From: an uncultured Lachnospiraceae bacterium | Lineage (GTDB): Bacteria; Bacillota; Clostridia; Lachnospirales; Lachnospiraceae | Direction: 5' to 3' | Assembly (NCBI GenBank): GCA_910578845.1 | Contig: CAJTSL010000004.1 | Coordinates: 58,838-111,013, forward strand | DNA: 52,176 nt | Shown: positions 23,047-31,415 of the stretch, piece by piece | How positions within the stretch are numbered: the stretch's first letter is position 1 | Layout: every line of letters begins with the position of its first letter | Notes under the pieces: generated by a model | What the model was told of the DNA's origin: nothing | Databases searched by the model: none | What the model saw: the letters and a program-made list of their open reading frames with translations, nothing else | Translations under genes and position numbers: made by a program

Positions 23047-24960
23047 TTAAGATTTTTTCCACTGTTCTAAATAAACAAGCAATACAGAAATATCTGCTGG
23101 AGATACCCCTGCTATTCTAGAAGCCTGTCCGACCGAAACAGGTCTATAAGATTTCAATTTTTGTCTTGCCTCTAAACGAAGGCTCTTAACATCATCATAA
23201 TCTAAATCGGAAGGGATTAGTTTTTTCTCTGTCTTCTTAAATTGTTCTACTTGTCTCATCTGTCTCTCAATATAACCTTCATATTTGATCTCAATCTCAA
23301 CCTGTTCTATGACATCTTCTGGTAGAGAGACCCGGTCAGTATCTATCTCAGATAATATTTCATAAGATAGTTCCGGACGGCAAATTAACTCCGCAAGAGT
23401 CGCAGCAGTCTTTAATAACGAACTATTATGTGCAGACAAAAAATCCTGATGCTTTTTGGACGCACCGATTGTAGTATTCTTTAAACGCATTACTTCATTT
23501 TTTATTAGATTCTTCTTATGTAATATATTCTCATATAATTCCCTAGAAACAAGTCCTATCTGATATCCTATTTCCCTAAGCCTTAAGTCCGCATTATCCT
23601 GACGTAATAAAAGGCGATATTCTGCCCTGGAAGTCATCATCCGATATGGCTCAAAATTTTCTTTTGTCACAAGATCATCAACCAAGACACCTATATAAGC
23701 CTGCGACCGATCCAAAATAACAGGTTCTTTCCCAAGTATAGTAAGTGACGCATTGATTCCTGCAATCAATCCTTGTGCCGCTGCTTCTTCATATCCACTG
23801 CTTCCATTAAATTGTCCTCCGCTAAAAAGGCCTTTGATACTTTTAAATTCCAAAGTGGGATATAATTGTCTTGCATCAATACAATCATATTCAATTGCAT
23901 ATGCATTTCTTACTATTTTACAATGTTCCAACCCAGGAACAGTCCGGTACATAGCAAGCTGTACATCTTCCGGCAGAGAAGAGGACATGCCTCCCACGTA
24001 CATCTCATTCGTATGTAAACCTTCCGGTTCAATAAAAACCTGATGTCTATCCTTATCTGAAAACTTTACGACTTTATCTTCAATAGAAGGACAATACCTT
24101 GGGCCTGTACCTTCTATGATTCCCGCATAAATAGGGGAACGATCTAAATTCTGTCTTATAATATCATGTGTTTTCTCATTCGTATAAGTAAGCCAACAAG
24201 AAACCTGATCGATCTGCACATCTTCGGGATCCGTTGAAAAAGAAAATGGTATGACTCTTTCATCCCCAAATTGTTCTTCCATTTTCGTAAAATCAATCGT
24301 ACGTTTATCCATTCTAGCCGGCGTTCCTGTTTTAAAACGCTGTATCGCAATACCCAATTTTTTCAAAGACTCCGATAAATGATTTGCTGCCTGTAAGCCG
24401 CTCGGCCCGGTATAAGTAATAGATTCTCCACATAAACACCTGGCTTTTAAATAAGTACCGGTACAAAGAATGACCGCCTTACATTCATAAATTGTCCCAG
24501 TAAAAGTCTTAACCCCTATTATTTTCTTACAACCAGATCCATTTTCCTTCTCCAAGGTATCATCTACTAACAATTCACAGACTTCAGCCTGCTTAATAGA
24601 TAAATGTTCTTGGTTTTCCAATACTTTACGCATTGCTCTTGAATATTCCGATTTATCTGCCTGCGCACGGAGGGAATGGACGGCAGGGCCTTTTGATTTA
24701 TTTAACATCTTAGACTGGATAAATGTCCGGTCAATATTTTTGCCCATTTCTCCGCCAAGCGCGTCTATTTCTCTTACAAGATGTCCTTTAGAAGTCCCCC
24801 CAACATTCGGGTTACAAGGCATCATGGCAATGCTATCAATACTAACCGTAAAAATAATAGTCTCCATGCCAAGCCTCGCACAAGCCAAAGCTGCTTCACA
24901 TCCTGCATGTCCGGCACCTACAACACATACGTCCACTTTTTCTCTCATTCCCTCTATCAA
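23047..24960 (-). CDS. mnmG: tRNA uridine-5-carboxymethylaminomethyl modification enzyme MnmG
   Basis: This 637-residue FAD protein works with MnmE to build carboxymethylaminomethyl-uridine at the tRNA wobble position. The FAD-binding VVGAGHAGCEAAL is at the N-terminus. CNPNVGGTSKGHLVREIDALGGEMG and the C-terminal EPYRMMTSRAEYRLLLRQDN region are family hallmarks (each longer than shown motif cores). The start is TTG at 24960, chosen because GGAGG lies 6 nt upstream; the frame is open further but lacks a ribosome site. A family B repeat fills the gap to mnmE. rsmG follows at once. Confidence 0.95.
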   Translation of the reverse strand: MIEGMREKVDVCVVGAGHAGCEAALACARLGMETIIFTVSIDSIAMMPCNPNVGGTSKGHLVREIDALGGEMGKNIDRTFIQSKMLNKSKGPAVHSLRAQADKSEYSRAMRKVLENQEHLSIKQAEVCELLVDDTLEKENGSGCKKIIGVKTFTGTIYECKAVILCTGTYLKARCLCGESITYTGPSGLQAANHLSESLKKLGIAIQRFKTGTPARMDKRTIDFTKMEEQFGDERVIPFSFSTDPEDVQIDQVSCWLTYTNEKTHDIIRQNLDRSPIYAGIIEGTGPRYCPSIEDKVVKFSDKDRHQVFIEPEGLHTNEMYVGGMSSSLPEDVQLAMYRTVPGLEHCKIVRNAYAIEYDCIDARQLYPTLEFKSIKGLFSGGQFNGSSGYEEAAAQGLIAGINASLTILGKEPVILDRSQAYIGVLVDDLVTKENFEPYRMMTSRAEYRLLLRQDNADLRLREIGYQIGLVSRELYENILHKKNLIKNEVMRLKNTTIGASKKHQDFLSAHNSSLLKTAATLAELICRPELSYEILSEIDTDRVSLPEDVIEQVEIEIKYEGYIERQMRQVEQFKKTEKKLIPSDLDYDDVKSLRLEARQKLKSYRPVSVGQASRIAGVSPADISVLLVYLEQWKKS

Positions 24961-24983
24961 GTTAATCCTCCATTCTTGCTCAA

Positions 24984-25066
24984 CTTGCAAATTTTAGAGC
25001 CAAGACGCTATCAGCGCCGGCACAAATTTGCGTGTGAAAAATCTTCCATATATGGATTTTTCACAC
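24984..25066 (-). repeat. Family B repeat, copy in the mnmE-mnmG gap
   Basis: Read on the minus strand, a 12-bp perfect stem (GTGTGAAAAATC with GATTTTTCACAC, 25066-25032) is followed by the conserved tail CAAATTTGTGCCGGCGCTGA, then TAGCGTCTTGGCTC and TTTGCAAGTT. The tail closely matches the copy at 39936-40022, while the stem sequence is unrelated. It fills most of the intergenic space upstream of mnmG. Confidence 0.8.
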
Positions 25067-25082
25067 TAAGCATCGTCCTCCG

Positions 25083-26513
25083 TCATTTACCCATACAAAA
25101 CTTTAAAAATATCTCGTTTACCAGATCTTCCCCAACTTCTTTTCCGATCACTCTGCCAAGCGCTGCACAGGCACTCAACAAATCTATCGTATAAAAATCT
25201 TCCGGCATATGATTCCTTATGCTTTCCTGGACTTGCAATATACTTTCATAAGACTCTCTGATCGCTTCCTTATGTCTCATATTAGTAATATATACTTCAT
25301 CATTATAAGTCAGCTCTCCGTAAAAGAACATTTCTTTAATTGTATCAATAAAAACATCAATGCCCTCTTTCTCTTTTATAGAAGTTCTTATCACTCTTCC
25401 ATTTTGAGAAAAAGAAACACTTCCTGTATCAGGATTACTACTGATAGCAGAACACCAAAAATGCTCTATGTCCTCTTCCGTAACATAATTCTCTAAATCA
25501 GATTTATTTAACAAAATCATTATTTTCTTATCTTTTATCATTTTCATGATATTAATATCATCATCATCCAATGGAATGGATGAATCTACTATATATATAA
25601 TGAAATCTGCATCTACAATTGCTTGCTTTGCTTTTTCAACTCCTATTTTCTCCACAATATCTTCTGTGTTACGAATCCCTGCCGTATCTGTTATATGCAG
25701 AGAAAACCCACCAAGTGTAATTGTCTCTTCTAAGATATCTCTTGTTGTCCCGGCGATCTCCGTAACAATCGCTTTTTCTTCTCCAAGCATCACATTTAAC
25801 AAAGAAGATTTCCCAGCATTGGGCTTACCTACAATCACAGTCTGAATGCCTTCTTTTAACATTTTCCCATCATCTGCTGATGCTAACAATTTCTCCAACC
25901 TTTTTAATATTTCTTCATTCTTATCATACAACTTCTGCGGATAACCGTCTAACGATATATGTTCAGGATCATCTAACGCAGATTCTATAAAAGCAATTTC
26001 ATATAATATTTCTTCCCTTAATTTGTTCACGATTTCATAGACAGAACCTTTTAATTGCTTAATAGATGTTTTTAACGCAAATTCATTTTTTGCATTAATA
26101 ATATCCATGACTGCTTCTGCTTTTGATAGATCTATCCTTCCATTCAAAAAAGCCCTTTTCGTAAATTCTCCCGGCAGCGCTGCCCTTGCTCCTGCATGCA
26201 AGACAATTTCCATTATTTTCTGCATCATGAATATACCGCCATGACAATTGATCTCAACTGTATCTTCAGTCGTATAGCTATTAGGCGATTTCATAACCGA
26301 GACCATCACTTCATCTACTACTGTCCCATCTTCCTCTATGATAAATCCATAGTGGATTGTATGGCTAGGATAAGAATCCAAACATTTTTTATTCTTTTTA
26401 TTCACAAAAACTGAATGTGCAATAGAAATTGCATCATCCCCGCTAATCCTGATTATACCAATGCCGGAATCTGTCATAGCCGTTGAAATTGCAGCGATCG
26501 TATCTATCTTCAT
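25083..26513 (-). CDS. mnmE: tRNA modification GTPase MnmE
   Basis: This 476-residue GTPase partners MnmG in wobble-uridine modification. The N-terminal folate-binding domain begins MKIDTIAAISTAMTDSGIGI. The central G domain has the P-loop GKPNAGKSSLLN, the switch GTTRD and LLNKSD. The protein ends FCMGK, a variant of the CxGK motif whose Cys is needed for modification. GGTTTTGAC precedes the ATG at 26513 and AAAGG lies further upstream. A terminator at 26563-26594 separates it from jag, so mnmE likely starts a new unit with mnmG and rsmG. Confidence 0.96.
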   Translation of the reverse strand: MKIDTIAAISTAMTDSGIGIIRISGDDAISIAHSVFVNKKNKKCLDSYPSHTIHYGFIIEEDGTVVDEVMVSVMKSPNSYTTEDTVEINCHGGIFMMQKIMEIVLHAGARAALPGEFTKRAFLNGRIDLSKAEAVMDIINAKNEFALKTSIKQLKGSVYEIVNKLREEILYEIAFIESALDDPEHISLDGYPQKLYDKNEEILKRLEKLLASADDGKMLKEGIQTVIVGKPNAGKSSLLNVMLGEEKAIVTEIAGTTRDILEETITLGGFSLHITDTAGIRNTEDIVEKIGVEKAKQAIVDADFIIYIVDSSIPLDDDDINIMKMIKDKKIMILLNKSDLENYVTEEDIEHFWCSAISSNPDTGSVSFSQNGRVIRTSIKEKEGIDVFIDTIKEMFFYGELTYNDEVYITNMRHKEAIRESYESILQVQESIRNHMPEDFYTIDLLSACAALGRVIGKEVGEDLVNEIFLKFCMGK

Positions 26514-26559
26514 ATGGATGTCAAAACCTTTCTAATTCTGATAAAAATATACCTTATAA

Positions 26560-26594
26560 AAATTGGAATGTAAATAAGATAATTTACATTCCAA
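26560..26594 (-). terminator. Terminator after jag
   Basis: On the minus strand, TTGGAATGTAAAT and ATTTACATTCCAA form a perfect 13-bp stem followed by TTTTTAT. It closes the rpmH-rnpA-yidD-yidC-jag unit. Confidence 0.9.
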
Positions 26595-26633
26595 CTTTCA
26601 TCCGTTCTTTATATATCATATAAAAAATAATAA

Positions 26634-27269
26634 TTAAGACTTTCCGTACTTTCTCAATACTACTACAACATGCCTAAACGGTTCGTCTCCTTCACTATGT
26701 GTAGTAACATATTTGTCATTCTGCAATGCTGAATGAATAATCCTTCTCTCATATGGGTTCATTGGCTCTAACGATACAGAACGTTTTGTCCTTTTTACTT
26801 TATAAGAAATGTTCTTGGCAAGATTTTCCAAGGTTTCCTTTCTTCTCTGCCTATAATTTTCTGTATCAACTTTTACATGAATATAGTTTTCCACATCTTT
26901 ATTGACAACAAGTGATACCAGATATTGTAAAGAATCCAGGGTTTGTCCTCTTTTACCGATTAAAACCCCCATCTCATCGCCACTTAGATCAATGTTCATA
27001 GAGTTATTCACTTCATCATAATTTATATCAACAACAACAGTAAGATTCATAGCTTGGAAAACACTATTCAGAAAATCTTTTGCATTATCCTTAACAGATG
27101 ATTTTACTTTTGCTTTAATGATAGCAGGTTTAGAACCAATGCCAAGAAAACCGGAAGAGCCTTCTTCCACTACTTCATATTCTAATTTATCGCTTGTCAC
27201 AAGAAATTTCTGGCAAGCTTCCGTAATCGCATCACTTACTGTTTTAGCTGAAAACTCTACATAATCCAT
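26634..27269 (-). CDS. jag: Jag/KhpB RNA-binding protein
   Basis: This 211-residue protein has three parts: an N-terminal Jag_N domain (VEFSAKTVSDAITEAC), a KH domain with the GxxG loop IGKRGQTLDSLQYLV, and a C-terminal R3H domain (LEPMNPYERRIIHSAL). Jag proteins bind small RNAs and mRNAs, often with KhpA, and link to cell elongation and to YidC (SpoIIIJ). The gene is 27 bases after yidC, the standard order in Firmicutes, and is the last gene before a strong terminator. Confidence 0.93.
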   Translation of the reverse strand: MDYVEFSAKTVSDAITEACQKFLVTSDKLEYEVVEEGSSGFLGIGSKPAIIKAKVKSSVKDNAKDFLNSVFQAMNLTVVVDINYDEVNNSMNIDLSGDEMGVLIGKRGQTLDSLQYLVSLVVNKDVENYIHVKVDTENYRQRRKETLENLAKNISYKVKRTKRSVSLEPMNPYERRIIHSALQNDKYVTTHSEGDEPFRHVVVVLRKYGKS

Positions 27270-27296
27270 AATGAACCTCCTTAATTATTTGTTTAC

Positions 27297-28625
27297 TTAT
27301 TTCTTATTGTTTTTCTCATTGTATTGTTTTACCATATTTGCTTTTGCCGCAATACTTCCAGGTTTTGCATTCTGGCTATAATATTCCGTGGACTTTCTGA
27401 CTGCTTCGTCTTTCTCTTCCTGTGTAAGCTGTTTGCTCTTAGAAGAAGGTTTAGAAGCATTCACATTTCTGGTATTCATGTTCGCATAAGCATTCAGCCT
27501 GTCCGCCCTAACGCCTGCTTTTTCCAGCTTTTTCTTAGCCTTGCTTTCGTTCTTCTTCATCAGCTCGTCTAAATCTATCTTATCAATATGTTTATTAATC
27601 ACAACCTGTTGGATAGACCTTACAACTGCACCCGCTATCCAGTAAAGGCCAAGACCGGCAGGCAATGTATAACAGAAGAAAGCCGACATAATAGGCATCA
27701 TGATATTCATTGTCTTCATAGACTGCATCATAGCGCTTTGCTGGTCATTCGCATTATTCGTCTGCTGCTGTGGCATTAATTTCACATTAATCCACTGTGT
27801 AACAGCAGAAAGAACCGGTATCGCCAATGCAGCAATCGCCATGCCAACTGCGCCAACTGTGAAAGTATCCTTCATGAGCGTAATTGCTTCTTTCATCATG
27901 AAAGAAGGTGAATTGGCAATATTAAGCCCCAAAAAGTTATTATAACGGTCTAATAATACAAGTGTATTATCTACATCTACTGACAGAGCGGGAAACTTAT
28001 CTTTAATACTAATCCATTCCATGCTGGAAGCCTTATTCAATACATCAATAAATGTATTCTGTACATAAGTCGTCACGCCACCCGTAAAAGATTCGTTCGT
28101 AAACTGCTTGCCATACATGCCGGCATTAGCAAATCCCTGGATGAATTCCGTGCTTCCTGCCTGTCCGATCAGCTTATCTACCAATGGGAAAAAAGCATCC
28201 TTAATCATTTGTACATAAGCAGGCATGTTATAAATGACACGATACAATGCCCACATAATAGGTAACTGAATGATAAGCTGCACACAGCTTCCCGAAGGAG
28301 AAACACCGTATTTTGCATAAACAGCCTGTGTTTCCGCATTCATAGCCATCATGGACTCATTATCTTTTTTATTCTTATACTTTGCTTGAATCGCCTGGAT
28401 CTCAGGATTCATCTTAGCAGACAATTTGGAGTATTTCTGCTGCTTTATCGTCAAAGGCGTTAAAAGCAGATAAATTACAATTGTAAATAATATAATAGCC
28501 AGTCCTACATTAGGAATTCCGATCTTATCCAAGAAGAAAAATATCGCTTCCATGATATTTCCCAATAATCCGGCAATCGGCCCGATAATTTTCCCGGAAT
28601 CCTGCGTCAATAAAATACCCGGCAC
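27297..28625 (-). CDS. yidC: Membrane protein insertase YidC (SpoIIIJ family)
   Basis: This 442-residue insertase places proteins into the inner membrane with or without Sec. A helix near residue 30 (AIILFTIVIYLLLTPLTI) leads into the cytoplasmic loop KQQKYSKLSAKMNPEIQAIQ. Further helices include SCVQLIIQLPIMWALYRVI and a cluster near residues 250-335, and the basic C-tail contacts ribosomes. It lacks the large outer domain of Gram-negative YidC but has a longer loop between helices 2 and 3 than Bacillus SpoIIIJ. The start is GTG at 28625, with AAGGAGG 8 nt upstream; the GTG at 28631 is too close to that site. Confidence 0.93.
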   Translation of the reverse strand: MPGILLTQDSGKIIGPIAGLLGNIMEAIFFFLDKIGIPNVGLAIILFTIVIYLLLTPLTIKQQKYSKLSAKMNPEIQAIQAKYKNKKDNESMMAMNAETQAVYAKYGVSPSGSCVQLIIQLPIMWALYRVIYNMPAYVQMIKDAFFPLVDKLIGQAGSTEFIQGFANAGMYGKQFTNESFTGGVTTYVQNTFIDVLNKASSMEWISIKDKFPALSVDVDNTLVLLDRYNNFLGLNIANSPSFMMKEAITLMKDTFTVGAVGMAIAALAIPVLSAVTQWINVKLMPQQQTNNANDQQSAMMQSMKTMNIMMPIMSAFFCYTLPAGLGLYWIAGAVVRSIQQVVINKHIDKIDLDELMKKNESKAKKKLEKAGVRADRLNAYANMNTRNVNASKPSSKSKQLTQEEKDEAVRKSTEYYSQNAKPGSIAAKANMVKQYNEKNNKK

Positions 28626-28669
28626 TCTCACATCCTCCTTTTAGCTCTTTTTGCATACAAAAAATTGTA

Positions 28670-28879
28670 CTAAGGAACAGGGTCATAACCACCCTTTGAA
28701 AAAGGATTACATCTGATAATTCTCCATAAAGCAAGAAATCCCCCTTTTATGGCTCCGTATTTCTCAACTGCTTCTAAACCATATGCAGAACAAGACGGAA
28801 TATAAGGGCATTTCGTGCTCTTCATGGGAGAAATATACCTTCTATAGAATTTAATAAGATAAATAAATAATTTTTTCAT
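28670..28879 (-). CDS. yidD: Membrane protein insertion efficiency factor YidD
   Basis: This 69-residue protein has the full YidD signature: KFYRRYISP, then CPYIPSCSAYGLEAVEKYGA and RIIRCNPFSKGGYDPVP, with three conserved Cys. It is a peripheral membrane protein that helps YidC-dependent insertion. It sits between rnpA and yidC, its standard position, 40 bases from the first and 44 from the second. Confidence 0.95.
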   Translation of the reverse strand: MKKLFIYLIKFYRRYISPMKSTKCPYIPSCSAYGLEAVEKYGAIKGGFLALWRIIRCNPFSKGGYDPVP

Positions 28880-28919
28880 ATCAATTTCTAATTAAATACA
28901 TCCCTACATCAATATTATT

Positions 28920-29267
28920 TTAATAAAAAAATATCTTCAATATATGGTGCATTCTTGCAAGATGTAATAATGCGCTTTCAATCTCTTCATAGCCAACGAA
29001 AGCAGCGCTTTTTCTAGCAACGACTACTATATCTAAACCACTATTAAATATATTTTCATGTAGTCTGTAACTTTCTCTCACCAATCTGGTAAACCTATGC
29101 CTTACTACACTATTTCCTATTTTCTTACTGGCTGATATTCCCAATCTGTTTATCTGTTTGTTGTTTTCCCATACATACATGATCAAATATTTATTCGCAT
29201 AGCTTTTGCCATGCTGATAAACATACCGGAAATCACTATTTTTCTTTAATGATTCTGAAAATTTCAT
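28920..29267 (-). CDS. rnpA: Ribonuclease P protein component
   Basis: This 115-residue protein helps the RNase P RNA cut 5' leaders from tRNAs. The N-terminal LKKNSDFRYVYQHGKSYANK and the RNR-type motif SVVRHRFTRLVRESYR are typical, as is the position right after rpmH. It should act on both tRNAs in this window. It shares the rpmH promoter, although a hairpin at the end of rpmH may reduce read-through. Confidence 0.95.
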   Translation of the reverse strand: MKFSESLKKNSDFRYVYQHGKSYANKYLIMYVWENNKQINRLGISASKKIGNSVVRHRFTRLVRESYRLHENIFNSGLDIVVVARKSAAFVGYEEIESALLHLARMHHILKIFFY

Positions 29268-29296
29268 ACAGTAAACTACCTTACTTTTTTAATAAG

Positions 29297-29324
29297 GAAA
29301 AAAAGGCCACATGAATGCGGCCTT
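29297..29324 (-). terminator. Terminator/attenuator between rpmH and rnpA
   Basis: On the minus strand, AAGGCCGCAT and ATGTGGCCTT pair around a 2-nt TC turn and are followed by TTTTTT. The first base of the stem overlaps the rpmH stop codon. It probably limits rnpA expression relative to the abundant ribosomal protein. Confidence 0.85.
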
Positions 29325-29457
29325 ATGCTGATAATCTTTTTCTACCTTTTGCTCTTCTTGCAGCTAAAACCTTTCTTCCGCCTTTTGTGCTCATTCTAGC
29401 TCTAAATCCATGAACTTTAGCTCTATGTCTCTTTTTCGGCTGATATGTCATTTTCAT
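29323..29457 (-). CDS. rpmH: 50S ribosomal protein L34
   Basis: This 44-residue, very basic protein starts MKMTYQPKKRHRAKVHGFRA and ends GRKRLSA, the universal L34 pattern. AAAGGAGG lies 10 nt before the ATG at 29457. It is the first gene of the rpmH-rnpA-yidD-yidC-jag unit and diverges from dnaA across oriC. Confidence 0.97.
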   Translation of the reverse strand: MKMTYQPKKRHRAKVHGFRARMSTKGGRKVLAARRAKGRKRLSA

Positions 29458-29508
29458 TTCGATGCACCTCCTTTACAAATAATAATCTGTTAGGAAAACA
29501 ACACTTCT

Positions 29509-29537
29509 ATTGTATATAATTAAATCCAATACGTCAA
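29509..29537 (-). promoter_or_regulatory. Promoter of rpmH
   Basis: On the minus strand, TTGACG (29537-29532), a 17-nt spacer and TACAAT (29514-29509) precede rpmH by about 50 bases. Confidence 0.85.
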
Positions 29538-29765
29538 GTAAATCCCGTATTTTAGCAGAAAAAAAGATATCCACTTTACATAAGTATATCCACATTATGT
29601 GGATAAGTTGTGTATAACTTAGTATTTTTATGCTAAAAACTTTTTTTTATCCCCATAATAAGCATTTTAAACTATGTTGATTATGATTTTCATAGTTATA
29701 CACATCACATAAGGATCATAAAAATATATGTTAACTTGTTTATAATTTTGTGGATAACTTATGAA

Positions 29766-29794
29766 TTGAATTTTTATCTTTTTTATATTAATAT
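29766..29794 (+). promoter_or_regulatory. Promoter of dnaA
   Basis: TTGAAT (29766-29771) and TAATAT (29789-29794) are 17 nt apart. A perfect DnaA box (29749-29757) lies just upstream of the -35 element, which suggests autoregulation by DnaA. Confidence 0.6.
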
Positions 29795-29840
29795 ATAGGG
29801 GATTTTCGATATTAATTTGGAAGTACGAGGTTTTAGATTT

Positions 29841-31199
29841 ATGGATTCAATTAAAGAAAACTGGGATTTAATTAAAGAAACATTGAGAAAAGAATATGAA
29901 TTATCGGATATTTCTTATTCGACGTGGATTGCTCCCCTTAACTTTTATAAGGCAGAGAATAATATAGTCACTATATTGATTCCTTCTGACCAATCTCATG
30001 CTTTAAACTATATTTCAAGCAAATATAAAAGTTATTTCCAGGTAACCATATCAGAAATGATGAATCATACATATGACATTTCTTTTATTCTGGAAAAAGA
30101 TACGGATGAAGAATCCCAGAATAGTATTTCCAGCGCCAACCATATTTATAATATTAATTATGAAAAGGCAAACCTGAATCCTAAATACACGTTTCATACA
30201 TTTGTAGTAGGAAGCAATAACAAATTTGCCCATTCCGCTTCTCTTGCAGTTGCAGAATCTCCGGGAGATACCTATAATCCTCTCTATATTTATGGGGGAG
30301 CCGGGCTTGGCAAGACACATCTGATGCATTCAATCGGACATTTTATATTAGAACAGAACCTGGATACAAAAGTCCTATACGTGACATCAGAAAAATTCAC
30401 GAACGAAGTAATTGAAGCAATCCGAAGCGGTAATGCCGGCACGATGAGTAAATTAAGAGAAAAATACCGAACAGTGGACGTGCTCCTAATTGACGATATC
30501 CAATTTATCATTGGAAAAGAGAGCACACAGGAAGAGTTTTTCCACACTTTTAACACACTACATGCCGCAGGCAAACAAATTATCCTCTCCTCCGATAAAC
30601 CACCGAAAGAAATGGAAATATTGGATGAAAGATTCCGTTCCAGATTTGAATGGGGATTAATTGCCGACATACAGCCGCCGGATTATGAAACAAGAATGGC
30701 AATCTTAAAGAAAAATGCAGAAATCTACAACAAAGAAATAGACAATGAAATATTACAATATATTGCTACTAATATAAAATCAAATATCAGGGAACTAGAA
30801 GGCGCTTTTAATAAAATCATCGCCTTTTCCAAATTAAATAATGTTGATATTAATTTAGAACATGCAGAAGAAGCATTAAAAGACATTATTTACCCGGACG
30901 AGCTAAGAGAAGTGACTCCTTCTCTGATCGTAGATGTCGTCGCAGAATATTTCGGCATCACACCGGATGATATCATGTCCAAGAAAAGAAACTCAGACCT
31001 TGTCCAAGCAAGACAGATTGTGATGTACCTTTGTAGGGATTTAACAGCTACATCTTTAAATACAATCGCTAAACTGCTTGGTAAAAAAGACCACACTACA
31101 ATTATCCACGGTGTCAACAAAATCTCTGATGAAATTGTGAATAACGAGGAGCTTAACATTAAAATAGAAAGCATTAAGAAAAAGTTAATGCCATCATAA
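29841..31199 (+). CDS. dnaA: Chromosomal replication initiator protein DnaA
   Basis: This 452-residue protein binds DnaA boxes and melts oriC. Domain I (about 1-80, MDSIKENWDLIKETLRKEYE) and a short linker precede the AAA+ domain with Walker A GGAGLGKTHL, Walker B LLIDDIQFI and the DERFRSRFEWGL sensor region. The C-terminal domain IV carries the DNA-binding signature KKDHTTIIHG. The ATG at 29841, with GAGG 10 nt upstream, is preferred to an in-frame TTG at 29817 because homologues start at this Met. DnaA boxes flank the gene on both sides. Confidence 0.97.
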   Translation: MDSIKENWDLIKETLRKEYELSDISYSTWIAPLNFYKAENNIVTILIPSDQSHALNYISSKYKSYFQVTISEMMNHTYDISFILEKDTDEESQNSISSANHIYNINYEKANLNPKYTFHTFVVGSNNKFAHSASLAVAESPGDTYNPLYIYGGAGLGKTHLMHSIGHFILEQNLDTKVLYVTSEKFTNEVIEAIRSGNAGTMSKLREKYRTVDVLLIDDIQFIIGKESTQEEFFHTFNTLHAAGKQIILSSDKPPKEMEILDERFRSRFEWGLIADIQPPDYETRMAILKKNAEIYNKEIDNEILQYIATNIKSNIRELEGAFNKIIAFSKLNNVDINLEHAEEALKDIIYPDELREVTPSLIVDVVAEYFGITPDDIMSKKRNSDLVQARQIVMYLCRDLTATSLNTIAKLLGKKDHTTIIHGVNKISDEIVNNEELNIKIESIKKKLMPS

Positions 31200-31415
31200 A
31201 AGCATAAGGATGTTGATAAGTTCTTATTTATTCTGAGGTTATACAAACTTTTTCACACCTTATCCGTTTTCTTTTTTATTGAATAATAGTATAATAAATA
31301 AGGTTATACACATTTCAACATCTATTATGATGATAGATTATGAAATAAATAATAAATAAATATGATTTCTTAGTCTGCAACGTTGGCTGATATTTAGAAA
31401 GGAAGTTATACACAG
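31200..31415. other. oriC, downstream half (dnaA-dnaN intergenic region)
   Basis: TTATACACA boxes lie at 31304-31312 and 31406-31414, the second ending just before the dnaN start codon. A highly AT-rich run (about 31320-31370, with repeated AATAAAT) could be the unwinding element. With the boxes upstream of dnaA this suggests a bipartite origin as in Bacillus. Confidence 0.75.

Larger units (their letters stand above)
29458..29840. other. oriC: oriC, upstream half (rpmH-dnaA intergenic region)
   Basis: This AT-rich stretch separates divergent rpmH and dnaA. DnaA boxes: TGTGGATAA at 29598-29606 and 29749-29757 (perfect TTATCCACA on the minus strand), and TTATACACA at 29696-29704. Near matches are ATATCCACA at 29586-29594 and TGTGTATAA at 29609-29617. 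The boxes, the gene order and the change of strand polarity make this the chromosomal origin. Confidence 0.92.

Noticed and set aside
29817..29840. Longer dnaA start at TTG 29817
   Set aside because: The ATG at 29841 has GAGG 10 nt upstream and begins the conserved DnaA N-terminus. The extra eight residues match no homologue pattern.
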